A DNA stretch of 8,054 bases from Methanospirillum sp. (GTDB lineage Archaea; Halobacteriota; Methanomicrobia; Methanomicrobiales; Methanospirillaceae), in the NCBI GenBank assembly GCA_028695895.1, contig JAQVIE010000043.1:1-8054 (forward strand). Reading direction: 5' to 3'. This document shows positions 5,185 through 8,054 of this stretch, in pieces. Numbering within the stretch: position 1 is the stretch's first letter; each line of letters opens with the position of its first letter. Both the position numbers and the translations under genes were made by a program. The notes beneath the pieces were generated by a model that made no database searches, was not told the DNA's origin, and worked only from the letters and a program-made list of their open reading frames with translations.

Positions 5185-6620
5185 AACTCATGTCTCCGGG
5201 TATCTGCTGCAAGAATCAGATCCTGCCTGTTTTGCGCATCCTCAATTGCCCTGGCCAGGGGTTCGTCCTTGATTATAAACCTGCACCAGTGTGCAAAGTC
5301 CCCATTTTTATGATGAAATTCGATTGAATCAGAAGGGGTGACCTGCAACATTTCGGCAAACTGATCCATGTCAAAAGCAACATGACCTGTATATCCTACA
5401 GGACTTGAGAAATAAAATGCATCATCAATTGAAACTGTCCGAAGTGGATAGAGGAATTCTTTTTTATCCATGGCAGGTATGGAACGTTCAACAAAATCTG
5501 CCAGAATATCCATGTAGGTGATAAAAGCTTCATGTTCTGGTTGATGGCTGAAGTAGTTGTGCACTTCACCACATGAACCGTGTTTACATGACATGTAATA
5601 GAAATGATCACTTATCTGAAGACATCGCCAGGTATGTTTATCTTTACAGAATGATGCTGCACGTTGCACAGCACTGAATGCATTTTTTTGTTTCCTGTTT
5701 TCTATCCATGCAGTCCCATCTTTTTCCGCGTCAGCCCATGAGAGCGGGAGAGGAATTGAAAACTCATCGCGAACAGGGAATGAAAGGATATCAGAAGGTT
5801 TTACCATCCGGACATCTGATTTTTGCATCTCTGAACCCAGATGTCTGAAAAATTCATGTATCCCGGATTCAACCCAGTAATGCTCACCAATTGTCTCATA
5901 ATCTATAAATACCGGGATGAAATCACCTGGAGTCTGTGAAACCCAGTTTGCATACTTGTCAGCTGTAAGTGGCCATGCATCCCAGTCCTGGGAGGTGAAC
6001 CTGAAAGCAATGTCATCAGAGAGCTTAAAATTGCGCATGATCACAGGAAGGCCTGCACACTGGTACAGATAATTGGGACTTCGCCACCCAAGGATATGAT
6101 CCACTCCCTCGGTAAAGCAGGCCTTAAACCCGAGTTCTTTAACAGTAGCTGCAATTCGATTATCAAAGAGAAACTCAGTATTTTCAAATACCTGCGGATT
6201 TACTCCGAATACTTCTTTGAGAAGATCCCGATGCAGGTTTACCTGGTTACAGAATTCATCCATTGTCCAGAACAAGCTGGAAATGCTATGAAAATAAGTC
6301 TGCCCGATCATCTCGACATTTTTATGCCGGGCGGCCTGTTTAAACAGGTCAAGAACATCCGGCGCCCATTTATACAGCTGTTCTACAAGTACCCCGGATA
6401 AAGAAAATGCACAGCAGAATCCGTCGTCAAGTTGTTCCAGAATTATGGAAGTAGCCGGTTCATAACATTTATCACATACTCTGAGCAGAATCTCTTTATT
6501 TGTATCATCAAAGTAGCGCTCCATTGGATCTTCAGTACCACTGGAAAAATCAGGTATGAATCCTTTTTTAAGCCGGTAAGGTTGATGAACTTCAAATCCT
6601 ATACAAAAACGCTGTTTCAT
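5166..6620 (-). CDS. GH57 family alpha-glucan hydrolase/transferase with C-terminal accessory module
   Basis: This 484-residue protein belongs to glycoside hydrolase family 57 (alpha-amylase, 4-alpha-glucanotransferase or branching enzyme). The conserved regions are in order: HQP (residues 12-14), the YFHSISSLF segment (109-117), ENTEFLFDN (146-154) with E149 as the predicted nucleophile, and FIDYETIGEHYW (238-249) with D240 as the predicted acid/base. The sequence of these motifs is close to the methanogen alpha-amylase-type group (Methanocaldococcus MJ1611-like). Residues from about 396 onward form a separate module with SIEFHHKNGDFAHW, outside the catalytic core. The ATG at 6618-6620 is chosen because GGAG (minus strand, 6626-6629) lies 5 bases before it; the GTG at 6626 would overlap that SD site. 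No signal peptide, so intracellular. The exact reaction (hydrolysis, transfer or branching) cannot be decided from sequence. Confidence 0.9.
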   Translation of the reverse strand: MKQRFCIGFEVHQPYRLKKGFIPDFSSGTEDPMERYFDDTNKEILLRVCDKCYEPATSIILEQLDDGFCCAFSLSGVLVEQLYKWAPDVLDLFKQAARHKNVEMIGQTYFHSISSLFWTMDEFCNQVNLHRDLLKEVFGVNPQVFENTEFLFDNRIAATVKELGFKACFTEGVDHILGWRSPNYLYQCAGLPVIMRNFKLSDDIAFRFTSQDWDAWPLTADKYANWVSQTPGDFIPVFIDYETIGEHYWVESGIHEFFRHLGSEMQKSDVRMVKPSDILSFPVRDEFSIPLPLSWADAEKDGTAWIENRKQKNAFSAVQRAASFCKDKHTWRCLQISDHFYYMSCKHGSCGEVHNYFSHQPEHEAFITYMDILADFVERSIPAMDKKEFLYPLRTVSIDDAFYFSSPVGYTGHVAFDMDQFAEMLQVTPSDSIEFHHKNGDFAHWCRFIIKDEPLARAIEDAQNRQDLILAADTRRHELWNALR

Positions 6621-6625
6621 ATACA

Positions 6626-6629
6626 CTCC
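6626..6629 (-). promoter_or_regulatory. Shine-Dalgarno site deciding the GH57 start
   Basis: GGAG on the minus strand, extended to GGAGTG, sits 5 bases before the ATG at 6618-6620. The in-frame GTG at 6624-6626 lies inside this site, so the downstream ATG is the better start. Confidence 0.65.
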
Positions 6630-6705
6630 GTGTTTTATGTAAAAAAAGCCTATATGTTCTACAAGTCAGGGCTGACTGGACCATACTGTTAATTTTCCTG
6701 CAATC

Positions 6706-6716
6706 AATATATAAAA
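6706..6716 (-). promoter_or_regulatory. TATA box of the GH57-glycosyltransferase operon, usable from both strands
   Basis: On the minus strand this reads TTTTATATATT, a strong match to the archaeal TATA consensus. The expected start near 6683-6688 gives a leader of about 65 bases with the SD site inside it. Its TATATA core is self-complementary, so the plus strand (AATATATAAAA) could also direct transcription toward the membrane protein at 6778, with a leader of about 40 bases. A second, weaker box on minus (ACATATAG, about 6651-6658) would place the start too close to the SD site. Confidence 0.5.
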
Positions 6717-6754
6717 TGTGTGGCTCGCCTAATAAAAAAATCAGAAAACTCAAT

Positions 6755-6762
6755 GCATATAG
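6755..6762 (+). promoter_or_regulatory. Possible TATA box for a leaderless membrane-protein transcript
   Basis: GCATATAG is centred about 20 bases before the ATG at 6778. With normal archaeal spacing, transcription would start within the first codons, fitting leaderless initiation at a nearby start such as GTG 6784 or an adjacent one. No SD site is visible before any of the candidate starts (6778, 6784, 6799). Confidence 0.25.
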
Positions 6763-6777
6763 AAATGATTAAACCCG

Positions 6778-7224
6778 ATGCATGTGAATTTTACATCAAT
6801 GGATAGCACGATCCTTCAGGTAATGGCAGACCCTGTTGTTATAATTTTCGTGTTGTGCACAATAGTTGCGATTATTGGTAAATTTGTTCGTTCCTGGGTA
6901 ATTTCCTGTATGATGCTCTCTCTATCCGGGCTTCTTATTATCGTAATCGCTGTAACTGCAGGACAGTTTATAGGACTTGATGATCAGATTCGTTATCTGA
7001 TTACTGCTCATTATTCCTTCTTTTCTTTAGTCTCTCTGACACTTCGGGACATAATCCTAATGGGATTTGTAATATTTGCTTTTCAGATTGCACTGGCCTT
7101 ACATGTTACAAAGGTAGATGTTGAATTTCAAAAACGGTTCTTTTGGTTACCGCGAAAACATATTCGTCATTATGAAATGGAATATACATTTGAGTCATTA
7201 TTAAAGAAAATTAATGAAAAATAA
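6778..7224 (+). CDS. Small membrane protein of unknown function, three predicted helices
   Basis: The 148-residue protein is not recognised. It has hydrophobic segments at about residues 18-34 (PVVIIFVLCTIVAIIG), 40-64 (rich in Leu, Ile and Val, with GLLIIVIAVTAGQFIG) and 90-110 (DIILMGFVIFAFQIALALHV). A polar loop between helices 2 and 3 (65-89) and a basic, aromatic-rich C-terminal tail (111-148, with RFFWLPRKHIRHYEMEY) follow. By the positive-inside rule the basic tail and the KFVR loop after helix 1 would be cytoplasmic. The coding strand is divergent from the GH57 operon and convergent with the following methyltransferase. The start is uncertain: ATG 6778, GTG 6784 and ATG 6799 are all possible, and none has an SD site. 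It has no catalytic motif that I can name. Probably a real gene because of its length, its clean helices and its position between opposed genes. Confidence 0.7.
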   Translation: MHVNFTSMDSTILQVMADPVVIIFVLCTIVAIIGKFVRSWVISCMMLSLSGLLIIVIAVTAGQFIGLDDQIRYLITAHYSFFSLVSLTLRDIILMGFVIFAFQIALALHVTKVDVEFQKRFFWLPRKHIRHYEMEYTFESLLKKINEK

Positions 7225-7227
7225 TTT

Positions 7228-7233
7228 AAAAAA
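7228..7233 (-). terminator. T6 tract after the second methyltransferase
   Basis: A6 on plus (T6 on minus) lies about 35 bases beyond the stop of the minus-strand methyltransferase, within the 41-base convergent spacer. For the opposing membrane-protein gene, a plus-strand T6 at 7276-7281 lies within the 3' end of the methyltransferase. Confidence 0.35.
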
Positions 7234-7265
7234 CGGTAATAAGAAGTTAGTGGATTGAAAATAAA

Positions 7266-7979
7266 TTATTCTGGCTTTTTTCCTGCTGCAATCAGATTAT
7301 ATGCAAGATATGGGATATTTTCCTCAATAAATGACTCTGCTTTTTTGGCAATCATAAAGAGCGGCCCGGCAAGATCAAAGTGGGCAAACGAACATCTGAA
7401 TATTTCAATATCTACAAAGCCTGCTTTATCCAGGAGTTCGTACATCTCTTTTGCACAATAATAATGTTCTGCAAATGAACCAACTCCGACCCTCCGGATT
7501 TTCATCCTGGCCCCGATAGTATAAAGGGCAGGAAGGCTTGAAGTAAAGATATTTTTTCCAAGGGTGCAGACCGCCAGCCTTCCACCCGGAACAAGAACAC
7601 GGTTACAATCAAGAAGACTCTGTCCCGGGCTTTGAAGATATGAAAAAGCCAGAAGACTTGAGATTGAATTGAAAGAATCAGATTCAAATGGAAGGAGTTC
7701 TGCATTCCCAACCACGTAAGAAAGGTCAGGGTACCGCTCCTGTGCTTTTTTTATCATTCCCGGGCTTATATCAATCCCTGTTGCAGTCCTTCCGGTTCCT
7801 TCTCTCAGGTAACGCTCCAGAAAAAGTCCGGTTCCGCATCCTATGTCAAGAAGATGTCCTTTATTGTGAATTTTCCCTAATACCGCATCAGCAATATGAT
7901 CATAATATATCCTCCCACGTTCCCTGTTATCATACCGCTGATCATAAACATCAGCAATATCGTCATAATGGGATTGCAC
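7266..7979 (-). CDS. UbiE/COQ5-like class I SAM methyltransferase
   Basis: This 237-residue protein has the Methyltransf_11-type fold. Seen are the N-terminal HYDDIADVYDQRYD (4-17) common in UbiE-like enzymes, motif I LLDIGCGTG (43-51), the acidic residue D70 in GIDIS binding the SAM ribose, GNAELLPF (91-98; N92 stands where Asp is more usual), and the RVLVPGGRLAV motif (127-137). The C-terminal half, with a region around EHYYCAKEMYELLDKAGF, likely forms the substrate-binding cap. The substrate is not identifiable; methanogens lack ubiquinone, so a quinone role is unlikely and a lipid, cofactor or metabolite is more plausible. The start GTG at 7977-7979 fits the family's usual N-terminus but has only weak SD support, and the frame is open to the right edge of the window. 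It lies 32 bases after the stop of the gene at the right edge, in the same direction, so the two may be cotranscribed. Confidence 0.85.
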   Translation of the reverse strand: MQSHYDDIADVYDQRYDNRERGRIYYDHIADAVLGKIHNKGHLLDIGCGTGLFLERYLREGTGRTATGIDISPGMIKKAQERYPDLSYVVGNAELLPFESDSFNSISSLLAFSYLQSPGQSLLDCNRVLVPGGRLAVCTLGKNIFTSSLPALYTIGARMKIRRVGVGSFAEHYYCAKEMYELLDKAGFVDIEIFRCSFAHFDLAGPLFMIAKKAESFIEENIPYLAYNLIAAGKKPE

Positions 7980-8011
7980 ACGGGCTTCAACCGTGGGTTT
8001 TAATGTCCCGG

Positions 8012-8054
8012 TTATGAAAACACCTCCGCAACTATTGTGGTAACAAGGGCATTT
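8012..8054 (-). CDS. 3' end of a gene entering from the right edge (partial)
   Basis: On the minus strand, 13 codons from the window edge to a TAA at 8012-8014 read NALVTTIVAEVFS. This looks like the hydrophobic C-terminus of a membrane protein, possibly a transporter component, but it is far too short to name. Support comes from the sensible residue content and a stop just before the methyltransferase start in the same direction. The competing frame read through from the methyltransferase is also open here, so the call is tentative. Confidence 0.35.
   Translation of the reverse strand, partial: NALVTTIVAEVFS

Noticed and set aside
7502..8017. ORFs of 69 (minus) and 109 (plus) residues over the second methyltransferase
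   Set aside because: They lie in alternative frames of a gene with full SAM-binding motifs and have no domain signature.
1..8054. CRISPR array, tRNA/rRNA gene, insertion sequence or attachment site
   Set aside because: Reading both strands showed no regularly spaced direct repeats, no cloverleaf-like sequence, no transposase motif and no terminal inverted repeats with target duplication.

Overview
The window looks like chromosomal DNA from a methanogenic euryarchaeon, most probably a moderately AT-rich Methanomicrobiales member such as a Methanospirillum relative. This is inferred from an archaeal-type NikR, a receiver domain of the kind abundant in methanogens, a GH57/GT-B glucan enzyme pair, archaeal TATA-like boxes, oligo-T stretches after genes, and several starts without a Shine-Dalgarno (SD) site. 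No tRNA, rRNA, CRISPR array, insertion sequence or origin was seen.

Layout, left to right. (1) Bases 2-828, plus strand: the 3' end of an MFS-like transporter joined by an ATGA overlap to a class I SAM methyltransferase, then a T7 stretch. (2) A 211-base spacer with a candidate promoter and inverted repeats, then nikR (1040-1495), a nickel-responsive regulator with all four nickel ligands. (3) Convergent to nikR, with 2 bases between stop codons, lies a minus-strand pair: a receiver-only response regulator (2687-3289) whose 3' end overlaps by 11 bases a CPA2-type Na+/H+ antiporter (1498-2697). (4) A gene-poor stretch (3290-4050) holding one small predicted protein of unknown function (3442-3606) and a long AT-rich spacer with an unassigned TATA-like box. 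(5) A minus-strand glucan pair: a GH57 hydrolase/transferase with an extra C-terminal module (5166-6620) overlapping by 19 bases a GT4/GT5-like glycosyltransferase (4051-5184). (6) Divergent from it, a small three-helix membrane protein of unknown function (6778-7224). (7) Convergent to that, a UbiE-like SAM methyltransferase (7266-7979, minus), preceded by the last 13 codons of a gene that runs off the right edge.

How the genes may work together. The GH57/GT pair is the clearest functional unit and most likely makes or remodels an intracellular alpha-glucan. The response regulator and antiporter overlap is an unusual signalling/ion-transport pairing and may link a sensor kinase to sodium or pH homeostasis. 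NikR fits a nickel-dependent methanogen, but no nickel transporter is in the window, so its targets are elsewhere or it regulates itself. Nothing here is clearly a defence system or mobile island. The less ordinary items are the C-terminal module on the GH57 enzyme, the receiver-antiporter overlap and the unassigned sequence at 3607-4050.
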